From Malus domestica (Eukaryota; Streptophyta; Magnoliopsida; Rosales; Rosaceae): a stretch of DNA of 64,000 bases. Shown one piece after another: positions 35,001-44,672 of this stretch (positions are counted from its first letter, which is position 1; each line of letters opens with the position of its first letter). The DNA lies in assembly GCF_042453785.1 (NCBI RefSeq), contig NC_091674.1, positions 3,402,001 to 3,466,000 on the forward strand. The letters are read 5' to 3'. The notes beneath the pieces are model-generated. The model had not been told where the DNA came from and searched no databases. It saw only the letters and a list, made by a program, of their open reading frames with translations. Both the position numbers and the translations under genes were made by a program.

Positions 35001-35520
35001 GATGTCGCACCCTCTTATCTCGAGTTGATTTTCCCCTTGTTGGTTATGCCGACGCATGATATTTATCTGATTTGCACAATGTGTGCTCTCAAACGGGTTA
35101 TGTCTTTACTGTTTAAGGCACTACTATCTCTTGAAGGTTAACTAAACAGACCTTAGTTGCCACTTCGTTTAACCATGCTGAAATTCTCGCCTTACATAAA
35201 GCAACTCGGGAATGCTTGTGGTTGAGAGCAGTTGTGGGCCATATTCGAAGCTCATGTGATCTTTACCCCATCGTTGATGTCTCGACAATGATCTATGAAG
35301 ACAATGCAGCATGCATCAAACAGCTCAAGAAGGGTTACATCAAATGAGACAACACCAAGCACATTGCACCAAAGTTCTTCTTCTCACATCAACAACAAAA
35401 GGATCAGAAGATTGAAGTCACACAAATTCGTTCACAAGACAATCTGGCCGACCTCTTCACCAAATCACTACCGAAGACGACGTTTCAGAAGCTTGTTCAA
35501 GGAATTGGTATACGTAAGGG
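32050..35520 (+). pseudogene. Copia pol remnant (protease, integrase, RT, RNase H)
   Basis: Protease: a DSATTHI motif (about 32072), with the catalytic-site Gly of DSGATTH missing. Integrase: LWHDRLGHLG (about 32485), a QTC zinc-binding piece, then the core (DICGPI and QLDNAGEF, 32655-32870). Reverse transcriptase: about 33940-35140 with KWVFFRK; the catalytic YVDD box reads YVDN (about 34508). RNase H: about 35140-35500 with ATSFNHAEI and NLADLFTK. At least a dozen frameshifts or stops divide the frame. Confidence 0.85.
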
Positions 35521-35675
35521 GGAATAACACACACATTCCTTTTATTACTATAAATAAAGGAACTACGTAGGGGGGATAACAAACACATTCCTCTATACAA
35601 TTACAAACACACATCTCTCTCCTCTCTCTTTGCCGCCAGCCCCCTTCCCCTTGTTAGTTAAAATAGGCCACAACA
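35521..35675 (+). repeat. Truncated 3' LTR of the copia element
   Basis: Matches only the downstream part of 28946-29189, and the stretch GAATAACACACACATTCC appears once extra before it. The first roughly 110 bp of the LTR are absent. The element therefore lost its upstream 3' LTR part by deletion or faulty recombination. Confidence 0.75.
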
Positions 35676-35812
35676 AGAATTGGCTTTTAAAGCACAATTT
35701 TAACATCGTGGGACACTAAGCCTTAAATATTTTTTCTGTCCAGTTTATCTCTAAAATTGATGTTGTATGTTTTGAAGGAATATTCTTTGTCCACAGTTCA
35801 TATTCTTTTGGC

Positions 35813-36157
35813 TTTTTAGTTAAAATAGTTTTTGAAATTAGCATAACTCATCAAATTAGTTTTTGACATTAAAAACCAATTGGAATGGTCTCTGAGTTCG
35901 TCTATCGTAAATCATTTTGATCATTCCGTGAAAAATCTGGCAATATTCTTATTAAGTCGAAGGGTTGGTTTAACAAAATTACCTTTAAAAAGTAATTACA
36001 TGGTCACGTGACAATTTAACGAGGACATTAACAATTTTTTTATGGAACTACTAAAATAATTTATGGTGGACAAACTCAAGAACCACATCAATCGATTTTC
36101 ATTATTATGAACCAAAATGAAGAGTTATGTCCTTCTCGAAACCATTTTTGACTAAAA
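35813..36157. mobile_element. Fold-back MITE, copy 3
   Basis: Ends TTTTTAGTTAAAATAG and TTTTTGACTAAAAAA, long inverted arms, 345 bp. It lies in the same position in the duplicated unit as 15636-15955. Confidence 0.7.
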
Positions 36158-36503
36158 AAACTATTCTCTTCCTCATCTTAGCTCAGGTCCAATGCAAATA
36201 CTCACTTGTCTTTCCAAGATATTTGCGAATGGCTTCAGAGGAGACTGAGTTAGAAATAAGACTTAAAAACCAATCATAAAATGATATTTTACTTACATTT
36301 CTTATATCTTGGAAAATCTCAATCAAATAGAGTTATTTTATCTTTTTCTCCTGACGTTTACGCCTACACGTAAGAGAGATGTGAACAAAATATTGATGTT
36401 GATGGGCTTGCACTTTGCAGGGCTTAATATTTTTCTACCCTTCCTTCCTTGTTTAGGCTAATCAGACTATGAATGTGAACATGACTACAACTATCCTTAA
36501 GAG

Positions 36504-36669
36504 GAGAAATTTTTCATTGTAACCGGAACACGGGTGTTACAACACGTATTTTTATATAAATGGTGGAAAAATTTATTTTTTAAGCTATTAACTTTTTAAC
36601 ATACATATTCTACCATTTGCATAATGACACGTGGTATACCACCCCGTTGGTCACACTGAAAAATCTCTC
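36504..36669. mobile_element. Mutator-type MITE with 9-bp target duplication, copy 1
   Basis: 166 bp flanked by CCTTAAGAG (36495-36503 and 36670-36678). The paralogous site near 44054 has a single copy of CCTTAAGAG, so the empty site is visible. Terminal inverted repeats: left GAGAAATTTTTCATTGTAAC, right as reverse complement GAGAGATTTTTCAGTGTGAC. A related copy is at 58538-58707. Confidence 0.88.
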
Positions 36670-36678
36670 CCTTAAGAG

Positions 36679-37739
36679 CCCTACAAATATCTTCACACAC
36701 AAATTTGTCATGAATATCAGCAAATACTTAGGCATGTAGCATCCCAAAAGTCTCAGAAAGCCTAATGCAGACAGTTCCACTTAATACATTTGTTGCTCCA
36801 GACTATCTCGAACTGGAGTAGCTTCAGGGACTAAGCTGACTTAGCTTGACATGAACTAAGTAGTATAAGAATAATAAAACGTTCAACGTTGTGTCGAACT
36901 AAATTAAGGAGTATTTATCAAATATAGCCAAATATTAGCCCTAAAATTCAAAAATGTCAGTTTTTATTAATACTTTCAAATATATCCAAAATATCACTTA
37001 TATAGACACAAATGCCCTTAAACTTTAAAACCAAATAAATTTTTAAAAAAAAAGCCAAAACCCTATTAGATTGATATTATGGACGGCAAAACCTAAAAAA
37101 TGGTGGAGAGATAGTGAAGGCATCAGCTACTGTGGAGACTTTGTGCAACCCTAAATGTACAAAGGTGAGTGTGGATGGTTAATTTTTTCATGCTTCCTAG
37201 TCTATGTTTTCTCTTTACTTTTGTAGTTTCTTCCTTCGGTTGAATTTTATTGAAGAACGAACTGTCAATTTTTGTAAAGTTTACGGAATAGAAATTCTTT
37301 AGCACATATTAGAAAAATTAGGTTTCTTATGTCAATGGAAGATTGACAAATCTAATAGCACTTGCCAATCAGTTAGAGGCAAAGCTAATAGTTCTCCAGT
37401 GCATATTTGAAAAATTAGGGTTTACGGAAGAAAGTTTTTCTTTCTGTGTTTTTATTCATCTTATGTTGGTTTGGTAAGCAATATTAATTTAATTTTTTTC
37501 AATGCGAAAAGTAATTGGAAGTTAACTTCTAGAATAGCACCTTAATCAACAAGGTCCTTCCATTGCTCAAATGCATGATGTTTTGTGTATATATTAACGT
37601 TGTATATATTAACGCCCAACCTTTCTCATGATTCAATCCAGTTTTCACAACACCCTTTTTATTTCACATATTTATCGATTTTAGTTGTGTATGTATGTCA
37701 CTTTTTTTTTCTTATTGTTTTGCTTATATTTCATGACAA
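36679..37739. other. End of the duplicated unit, then unassigned AT-rich sequence
   Basis: Similarity to the 44.1-kb flank runs to about 36780 (GCAGACAGTTCCAC) and then stops. Beyond it are AT-rich sequence and two imperfect copies of a TTGAAAAATTAGGGTTT-type block about 100 bp apart (37300-37420). No gene was recognised. Confidence 0.5.
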
Positions 37740-38070
37740 TGTCTAGTTTGACAATTTTAGTGAACTATATGGTGGGAGGTGGGCTGACTCAACGTTCAAA
37801 AATTGCAAAATGAAAGGGTTACTTGTTTCAGACAAAATTACAATTGCAAAGCTTTAGAAGAAAGTACATTGTATTGTGAATGTGGATAGTAACTGATGAT
37901 GTGCGTGAAAGAATTGTCCTACCACCAATTACACGAAGAAGATATGGTAGGCGCAAAGAAAAGAGGATCTCATCACGTGGAGAAGAAAAATCAACTCGAA
38001 AGTGTTCAAAATGTGGTTCAAATGACCATTATAAATAGACTTGTAGGAATCCCGTTCAACTTCATCCTAC
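37740..38070 (+). pseudogene. MULE (MuDR-type) transposase C-terminal fragment
   Basis: A readable frame runs from RERIVLPPITRRR through a basic stretch and SRGEEKSTRK into a CCHC zinc knuckle, CSKCGSNDHYK then TC (about 38007-38055), interrupted by one TAG inside the knuckle. This basic-plus-knuckle ending is characteristic of plant MuDR-like transposases. The catalytic DDE domain is not present in the window, so this is a dead remnant. Confidence 0.65.
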
Positions 38071-38448
38071 TTTGTAGAACCCTTTTAAATTGGAGTTTTA
38101 TGAATAAAATTATTTTTCTATCATTTTATCGTTTGGGCCAAGAAATTAGGGTGTAACGAATAAATATTTTCTTTTGATCATTTTATTGTTTATTTTGGTT
38201 GTACGTACAATTCTTTAAATTTCCGACAATTAAAAGATAATTACTTTTATTTCTTTACTCTGATAGCTCACTTTTATAACATACTAAAGTGTTTTCTGTG
38301 AACCATGTGAGAAAGAAAGGTTTCCTTGATTTTATTAAAAAAAATAAATTGAGAGAAAACTTTTGCTCTTCGTTTGGAAAAGAAAAAAAAAAAAAGGAGA
38401 AATTTTTAGTTAGAGATTATAGCACAAGAAGTTTTAAGTCTAACAATT

Positions 38449-38810
38449 ACACTATGTTTGAATAAAGAAATTTAAAATTACTAAGGAATTTTAAAATGAT
38501 GGAAATTGAAATGACGAGATTTTATTTTTTAGAATTTGTAAATTTTCTTGTTTGGTTAACCTAAAAAACAATGGAATTGAATACGGAATTTGTTATTTTT
38601 AAAATCTCAATCATAGAAATTGGAAAATGACACCTATTTAAATGGAATTTAAACTTGGGAATTAGAGGTCTCAAATTCAAGTTTTTTTTCCATGTGGAAA
38701 TTCCAAATTTCTATGTTTATAAATCCAAACAAAGAAATTGGTACATGTCAATTTATAAATTCCGACTTTTACCAAATTCCAAGTTTATTTCTCTTATCTA
38801 AACATAGTGT
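38449..38810. mobile_element. hAT-like MITE
   Basis: Inverted ends: left ACACTATGTTTGAATAA, right as reverse complement ACACTATGTTTAGATAA. 362 bp, AT-rich, no ORF. The 8-bp flanks TAACAATT and TAGTTATT are a weak match for a target duplication, so the superfamily call is tentative. Confidence 0.6.
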
Positions 38811-38999
38811 TAGTTATTCATATAAATTGAGAGTAGTTATGTTTATTTAAGTGAGATTTTGAATATATAAGAAAGTTTTTATAAAAACTTACATATTTGG
38901 AAATTAATAGTTAATTTTTTACTATATTTAATAAATTCTCTAAATTAGGACTCAATTATTTTTAATATCGACATATTTTTTTTAATTTTTTTTTCTCTC

Positions 39000-39595
39000 C
39001 TCTCTCTAACTTTCCTTATTTTCTCTCTCTTCTCTCTCAAACTTCCTATGCTCTTCATTTTTTTTCTTTTTTCCTCTACTTTTCATTTCCAGACTCTTCT
39101 GTTTTTTTCATTTCTTATCTTTTATTTTTCTCTTCCTTTACGAAATCCGCAATTCCTTTTCTTTTTTATTCTATTCCCTTTTTTTCCTCTTCTTTTCCTT
39201 TCTAGACGCTTCTGGTTCTTTCTTTTCTTTTCTTGCTTTTCTAATACTACAATTGGGTACAACTCGACGAACCCCAACCAGCACCACTTGCCGATCGGTT
39301 CATGAAGGCAGGCGCAAAATATTTGTGGAACAAAAAGGACGAACCGAGTGTTAAGCCGCCACCGTTGCTTCGACCGGACGGACGGACGGACGAGATCGAT
39401 TGCGACGCCGCCGCTAGACCTGAGGAAGCTAATATCGAAAGGACCTGAGGAAGCCGATATCGACATCAAACCATCCCAAATCTTATGTCCAGATATAATT
39501 TCACAAATGAAGCAGAAGCAGAAGCAGTTCGCACAAGAGGTTGAAGAGAGCGAAGAGGAAGACGAAGGTCAGACAAGATTAACAAACGACGCAGC
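39000..39595 (+). pseudogene. Unrecognised gene 5' fragment
   Basis: A CT-rich leader-like tract (38990-39240) is followed by GC-richer coding-like sequence (39290-39590). One frame reads KAGAKYLWNKKDEPSVKPPP, and another continues LRKLISKGPEEADIDIKPS and an acidic EEDEG segment, so a frameshift probably splits one protein. A GACG run (GGACGGACGGACGGAC, about 39385-39400) may be the slippage site. The protein is not recognised. Similarity to the duplicated unit starts just after it. Confidence 0.4.
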
Positions 39596-39599
39596 TCAA

Positions 39600-39715
39600 A
39601 CGATTCAGGTGTGCAATCCAAAGAAAAGAATATACGACAACAAACTAAATTCATGCAATTACACAAACATATATTATGCTTTGCCTCGATATCCAACAAG
39701 CATGTCTAGAGGTAG
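39600..39715. repeat. Remnant of the PURH-flank duplication unit at the kinase copy 3 junction
   Basis: Sequence from AAAAGAATATACGAC to AAGCATGTCTA aligns with about 44415-44575, with one internal deletion of about 90 bp. It ends directly at the stop region of kinase copy 3. It is what remains of the PURH side of the preceding unit. Confidence 0.75.
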
Positions 39716-42064
39716 TTAATGAGTGGCTTGAAATGCGCAGTTGCTGACTTCGGCTTGAAATGCACTTTGGACATCGGAGCATGACCATGAACCCGAACCG
39801 GATGTGGTCTCCTGGTTGTTGATGCCTTCTGACGGACCTCCGATAAGGCGCTGGAGGAACCGCGGGACTGGCGGAACACCGATGTCCGAAACTCCCTCAA
39901 GAATTTGAACCACCTGCTTCATTTTTGGCCTATCCTTCTCGTCTTCTTGAATGCACCAGCAAGCCACTTTGCATGCTCTGCTCAGTTCATCTCCGTCTGC
40001 TTGGCCTTCCAACCTGCAATCTAACAAGGCGAAAAGATCTTCCCCTTTATTAACTGCATTCGCGAAACGGATGGGACGGAAGTTCTCTACTCCGTCATCT
40101 AACCCTTCTCTGTTTCTCCTCCCTGATATGACCTCAATCAGCACCATGCCATAGCTAAACACATCGGCTTTTGGTGTGATGGCTTCACCCGAAAACCATT
40201 CTGGTGCGAGATAGCCCACAGTTCCTCTCATGGTTGTCAACACCCGGCTGTGGTGTCTCCCCAAGAGTTTCGCAAGACCAAAGTCTGCCAATTTCGGACT
40301 GTATTCTGAATCCAACAGGATGTTCTCCGGCTTAACATCGCAGTGTATTATGCAGTCTCTGCAATCTTCATGGAGGTAAGCCAATCCTCTGGCTGTCCCT
40401 ACTGCAATGTGATATCTAGCCTTCCAATCTAACATTGTCGGGTTCTTTCCAAGTAGAAGAGATTGCAAAGAACCATTTGGCATGTAGTCATAAACCAAAA
40501 ACCTCTTTGAAGCGTTCGCGCAGAATCCCCGCATGCGAATAAGATTAATGTGTTGGATTACACCAATAGTTCCCACTTCGGCACGAAATTGTTTCTCTCC
40601 CTGGTTCATACTTTTCAGCTCTTTCACTGCAATGGCTGTTGAATGAGGCAACATCCCCTTGAATACGGAACCAAAGGCTCCTTCCCCGAGCTTTTGGGAG
40701 AAGTTCTTTGTTGCTCTTCTTAAATCTCTATGCTTGTAAAGCACCAAAGAATCACCAGCAGTCGCCAATGCTCCCGCTGACCATCTCCTTCTAAAAAATA
40801 ACATGTAAGTGGCAGCGCTTAAGATGGAAAATAACCCTGCAACTAGTCCAATTGACATCCAAGTAGTCTTTCTCATTACACTCCAAGTAATCTTATATTT
40901 ATAACCCACAATCCGGAGATGCAATCCTATGCTGTCTGGAGAATAACTTCTGATACCTCGAGAATAACGTATGGAATCGGATCCGTATGGTGTTGCCCTT
41001 ATATTATATAGATCCCCTGTCCACATGTAACACCGACGACTATCCGAAAAATTATACGCAAAGGCAGTGCATGAGCAATTTTTTAAGCATTCTGATCTGC
41101 ATTGATCAAATCTCACATGGAAAATTTCCTTTAAGTTCTGAGGATATGCAACACCAGTTATCGCCAAAAATGAGTCCCCAGAACTGCAGTTAAAAGGAAT
41201 TTTCCTCACACAACCATCGGAGAAGTCATGTAGCCCCCAATTTTCCCTGACTTTGGGTTCAAATCGTTCGAGGCAACCACAACGAGGATACCCCTGCTGG
41301 TCGCAAATACTAAAAGCACCACACGACGCATTGACCTCACATCGGTCCGATGGTAGAGTTGAAATCGAATTCCATATACTGTAAACTTGGTCCAAGTGAT
41401 AGAAGTTGAGCTGACCATTGATTTCAAGCGTGCCTCTAGTAAAGGCATCAGGATAGTCAGATAAATTAAAAGGTAATTCATCTAGCTCAAAAGAAAAAGG
41501 ACCAGGTGCAGGATTTTCCACGTTTCTCCAGGATGTAAGAACTAGTTTTCTCTTGGTGCGATTATTGTATCCAAGCTCAGCACCCGGCAGCCAAGTATTC
41601 GACAGGTGATCAAAACTCTGCCATAAAACAACGGATGAATCAAATGCATCTGTTATGACAAAGTTCCCATTGTCAAGAAGCTTTGCTACACTCGAATTAG
41701 AGACCTCTGATCTCGAATTAGTCGACCATACTGCAACTTTGGAGGGGCTACTTAAGGTCAAGTTTCCATTTTCGACAAGTTCCAACGCCAAAAAAATTGG
41801 TGCAGAAACAGGTTGTTTTCTGTTTGCGACCCAAACTACAGGCAGATTGGGTAGATTTTTGTACCAAATGCCTACGTAACAGTGTCGAGAATTACCTGGT
41901 GTGAAGAAACCGAGCTCAAATGTTCCACTTGGAGAGGTGATTGTTTGTCCCTTGGTAAGAGATTGGCCTGGAGAGATGGTGTGAGACGCGGTGGAAATAC
42001 AAGCAATGAAGGTACAACATAACAAAAATCTCAATGCATAGCAGAGTAGAATTTTAGTATCCAT
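39716..42064 (-). CDS. G-type lectin S-receptor-like Ser/Thr kinase (At2g19130-like), copy 3
   Basis: Intronless receptor kinase of 782 aa. The start at 42064 gives a signal peptide (LRFLLCCTFIACIS); the frame is open up to 42166 (816 aa). Layout as in copy 1: B-lectin (about 30-150), SLG/EGF-like (about 240-290), PAN (about 290-385), membrane segment (about 402-423), kinase (about 458-722). Landmarks are LGEGAFGSV, AVKELK (Lys481), HCD (Asp576, non-RD) and DFG (594-596). The region between PAN and membrane segment is longer than in copy 1, with an extra YSRGIRSYSPDS stretch. The C-terminus ends SNCAFQATH, shorter than copy 1, because of a small duplication at the unit junction. The region upstream differs from the other units through a MITE and a TIR element. 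Confidence 0.92.
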   Translation of the reverse strand: MDTKILLCYALRFLLCCTFIACISTASHTISPGQSLTKGQTITSPSGTFELGFFTPGNSRHCYVGIWYKNLPNLPVVWVANRKQPVSAPIFLALELVENGNLTLSSPSKVAVWSTNSRSEVSNSSVAKLLDNGNFVITDAFDSSVVLWQSFDHLSNTWLPGAELGYNNRTKRKLVLTSWRNVENPAPGPFSFELDELPFNLSDYPDAFTRGTLEINGQLNFYHLDQVYSIWNSISTLPSDRCEVNASCGAFSICDQQGYPRCGCLERFEPKVRENWGLHDFSDGCVRKIPFNCSSGDSFLAITGVAYPQNLKEIFHVRFDQCRSECLKNCSCTAFAYNFSDSRRCYMWTGDLYNIRATPYGSDSIRYSRGIRSYSPDSIGLHLRIVGYKYKITWSVMRKTTWMSIGLVAGLFSILSAATYMLFFRRRWSAGALATAGDSLVLYKHRDLRRATKNFSQKLGEGAFGSVFKGMLPHSTAIAVKELKSMNQGEKQFRAEVGTIGVIQHINLIRMRGFCANASKRFLVYDYMPNGSLQSLLLGKNPTMLDWKARYHIAVGTARGLAYLHEDCRDCIIHCDVKPENILLDSEYSPKLADFGLAKLLGRHHSRVLTTMRGTVGYLAPEWFSGEAITPKADVFSYGMVLIEVISGRRNREGLDDGVENFRPIRFANAVNKGEDLFALLDCRLEGQADGDELSRACKVACWCIQEDEKDRPKMKQVVQILEGVSDIGVPPVPRFLQRLIGGPSEGINNQETTSGSGSWSCSDVQSAFQAEVSNCAFQATH

Positions 42065-42532
42065 CTCTTGATAAAATTGCAACAAAAGAGAGAGATTGCT
42101 GCAAGCAGAAGCCAAAACTGGTCCTTCCTTTGAATGATTGGATATTAACCAGATATGCTGTATCAAAATATAATTGACTTGACTTACAAGTCAACAAAGG
42201 ATTTCATATCCACAAATATGACTCGATTGCTTACATTCCACATCTTAATTAATTAAAATAAATTTTTTATATAATATTTAATATTATAAAATTAGTTTGA
42301 CTGTGCTGTGATAAAAATCACTTTTGAAAGTTCTGTGCGAGAAATACTGTGGAAAAAAACAAAAAAAATTGGCGTTTGGTAGACTATATTTTAATTAAAT
42401 TTATTATAAGTACAATCAACAATTTTTTAGTGTTTGATAACTTTTGTGTAAAATGTTGTAAAATGTGTAGAATGACTAAATAAAGATATTATTTTGAAGT
42501 AATACTTCAAACTATATGGTAAAAACATCAAC

Positions 42533-42745
42533 GGGATTCTCTCCGGATCTTTTTAGTGAAAATCTTGGAGATCTGTGAATCGTGTCCTTTTATCTTGCAT
42601 CGTACGATCAGTTTTCATCAAGTACTGTTTATGTTTAATTTTAAATACAAATATTTAAAATAAGTTATGACCGCACGATGTACGATGAACATACACAATT
42701 CACGGATCCCTGGAATCCTCACAAGGAGGATCCGGCAATGACCCA
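42533..42745. mobile_element. MITE upstream of kinase copy 3
   Basis: Imperfect inverted repeat. Left GGGATTCTCTCCGGATC continues into a TGTGAATCGTGT block; right, as reverse complement, reads ATTGCCGGATCCTCC and then a CCGTGAATTGTGT block. The inner arms pair around the CGTACGATC / CGCACGATGTACG motif. It is related to 56911-57064. Confidence 0.6.
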
Positions 42746-43044
42746 GATTCGTGAAAACAAAGCACTTAACTTTCGGTTTTTAGACAGATCAATTATTATA
42801 AAGTGATTGCCCTTTAACTTGATCACCCACTAATGCAGATACTCACTTGTCTTTCCAAGATTGGTTGTTGCGAATGCCTTCAAGGGAGACTCAGTTAGAA
42901 ATATGCCTCAAACGCAAATCATAAGATAATATTTTACCTACATGTCGTATATCTTAAAAACTCACATCAGCGAGAGCACTTTTATCTTTTTCTTGACGTA
43001 TTCGCATGCACGTAAAAGAGATGTGAACAAAATATTGCTGCTGA

Positions 43045-43940
43045 GAGCAACTACAGCCTTGGAGCCCTCCTCTAGCAATCCACTATTCAATCTACCTAGT
43101 GAACAGTAACTGCCCTAAATGAACAGTAATTATCATTTGCATCTTCACCCTTAGAGCCCTCCCCCCTGGCAAGAGGCAATAAAATATTAGTTTTTTTTTT
43201 AAATAATACAAAATAAAATTATTTGTAACTTCATATAAGAACTTTTAAATCGTTCTTGTTGCACCACGTGTCATTTTATCCAAAAAACAATTATTTTTGT
43301 GATGGATTTACAAAAAAATTCATTTTTTTTTTTGGATTTTTACAATTTTTTTACATTTTTATTCAACTAATTAATTTCTGTTGTTGGATTTAAAAAAAAT
43401 TAATTCCAACACTCCAGATTGTGCCACGTGTCACAACAGTAACTTTTCTTAATTTTAAAACTATTTTTTCTTTTTTCTTTTTAATTTATAAAGTACATTA
43501 ATATCAACCATTGATCTCAGATCGAACGATTGATATTAAATTAGCTTTTTTTATTATTATTACCGTTGTAAATCTGACGGCTCGTATTAAAGAGTCGTTG
43601 AGATCGAAGGGACCGTGGGAAGCCACGTGGCTTCCCAACGGTCACCTGCTGAAACTGGCGCGCGAGCCCCGTGCCCTGTAAAGCTGTCGGCTAACGCGCC
43701 CCCACTCGCGAGTGAGGGGCACGCGCCTGACACAAAAAAAATAAAAAAAGGATCGACACCAGGCCTGGCGTCAACCTGACGTCACACCCACCTCGGGCTG
43801 CAAGGCTGGCAATCCTCCACAGGCCTGGCCCTCGGGCTCCCACCTTCACTCGAGCTGCCCACACTGGAGCCCTATCCACCGGCCCTCGGGCCCTTTCCCT
43901 TCGCCTGTCCCTGAAGCAACCACCAAGGGTGGAGTTGCTC
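43045..43940. mobile_element. TIR element with TGA target duplication (Harbinger-like)
   Basis: 896 bp. Terminal inverted repeats: left GAGCAACTACAGCCTTGG, right as reverse complement GAGCAACTCCACCCTTGG (16 of 18). It is flanked by TGA (43042-43044 and 43941-43943). The paralogous sites at about 16040 and 36400 have a single TGATGGGCTTGC, so the empty site is visible. A 3-bp duplication and the end sequence fit PIF/Harbinger, although TGA departs from the usual TTA/TAA. The right third is GC-rich (43560-43940) and codes for nothing recognisable. Confidence 0.8.
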
Positions 43941-44672
43941 TGATGGGTTTGCAAACCCTTAAGACCCCAAGTCTTACTTTGGGGCTGTAAAATTTTTCTA
44001 CCTTTCCTTCCCTGTTTGGGCTAATCAAACTATAAATGTAACAAGGACTACAGCCATCCTTAAGAGCCCTACAAATATCTTCACAGACCAATTTGTCACC
44101 GAATATCAGCGGAGACTCAAGCATGTATCATCCCAAAAGTCTCAGAAAGCCCGATGCAGACAGTTTATTAGCCATGGCATTACGGGAAAATCTTGTGTCC
44201 ACTTAGAGGATCATGTCATCCATACGCCCACTCACACAACTAAGCAAGACTGCCTTTGTACTCAAGACCACACTAGCCCGATTTCACCAATCTCTTACAG
44301 ACGGTTCACTTGATTGTGTGTGGGCCTACGAATAGCGTTACCTGAAGGTGGACATGAGAATTTCTCTGACAATATCCTCTGTGAGTACATTGATTCTAGC
44401 TAACAATCCCAATAAAAAGAATATACTGAAAACAAATTAAATTCTTGCAACTACACCTGAAGATCAACAATATATAACAAGCATACACAGATTATAAATC
44501 TATGGTACCTGAAATCCGCATTTAGATTAATAAACATATATTATGATTTGCCTCGATATCAAACAAGCATGTCTACAGGAACGTCTCCACAAGAAAAACC
44601 TAGTTATCTTATTGAAACAACAGATTCAGACCTGAGGTCCTAAGGTGGAAGCACCAAGGGCAAAAATCGTTA

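Larger units (their letters stand above)
28946..35675 (+). mobile_element. Degenerate Ty1/copia retrotransposon in the 5' flank of the copy 2 pseudogene
   Basis: 5' LTR at 28946-29189 (TGTCCTAG to CCACAACA). A shortened 3' LTR (about 35521-35675) lacks the first part of the LTR. Order of remnants on the plus strand: long leader (29190-30794), gag, protease, integrase, reverse transcriptase, RNase H, purine tract GTAAGGGGGG. Gene order with integrase before reverse transcriptase defines copia. Stops and frameshifts are frequent. The flanks rejoin a sequence that is continuous in copy 1 (about 15500-15520). No target duplication is preserved. Confidence 0.88.
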
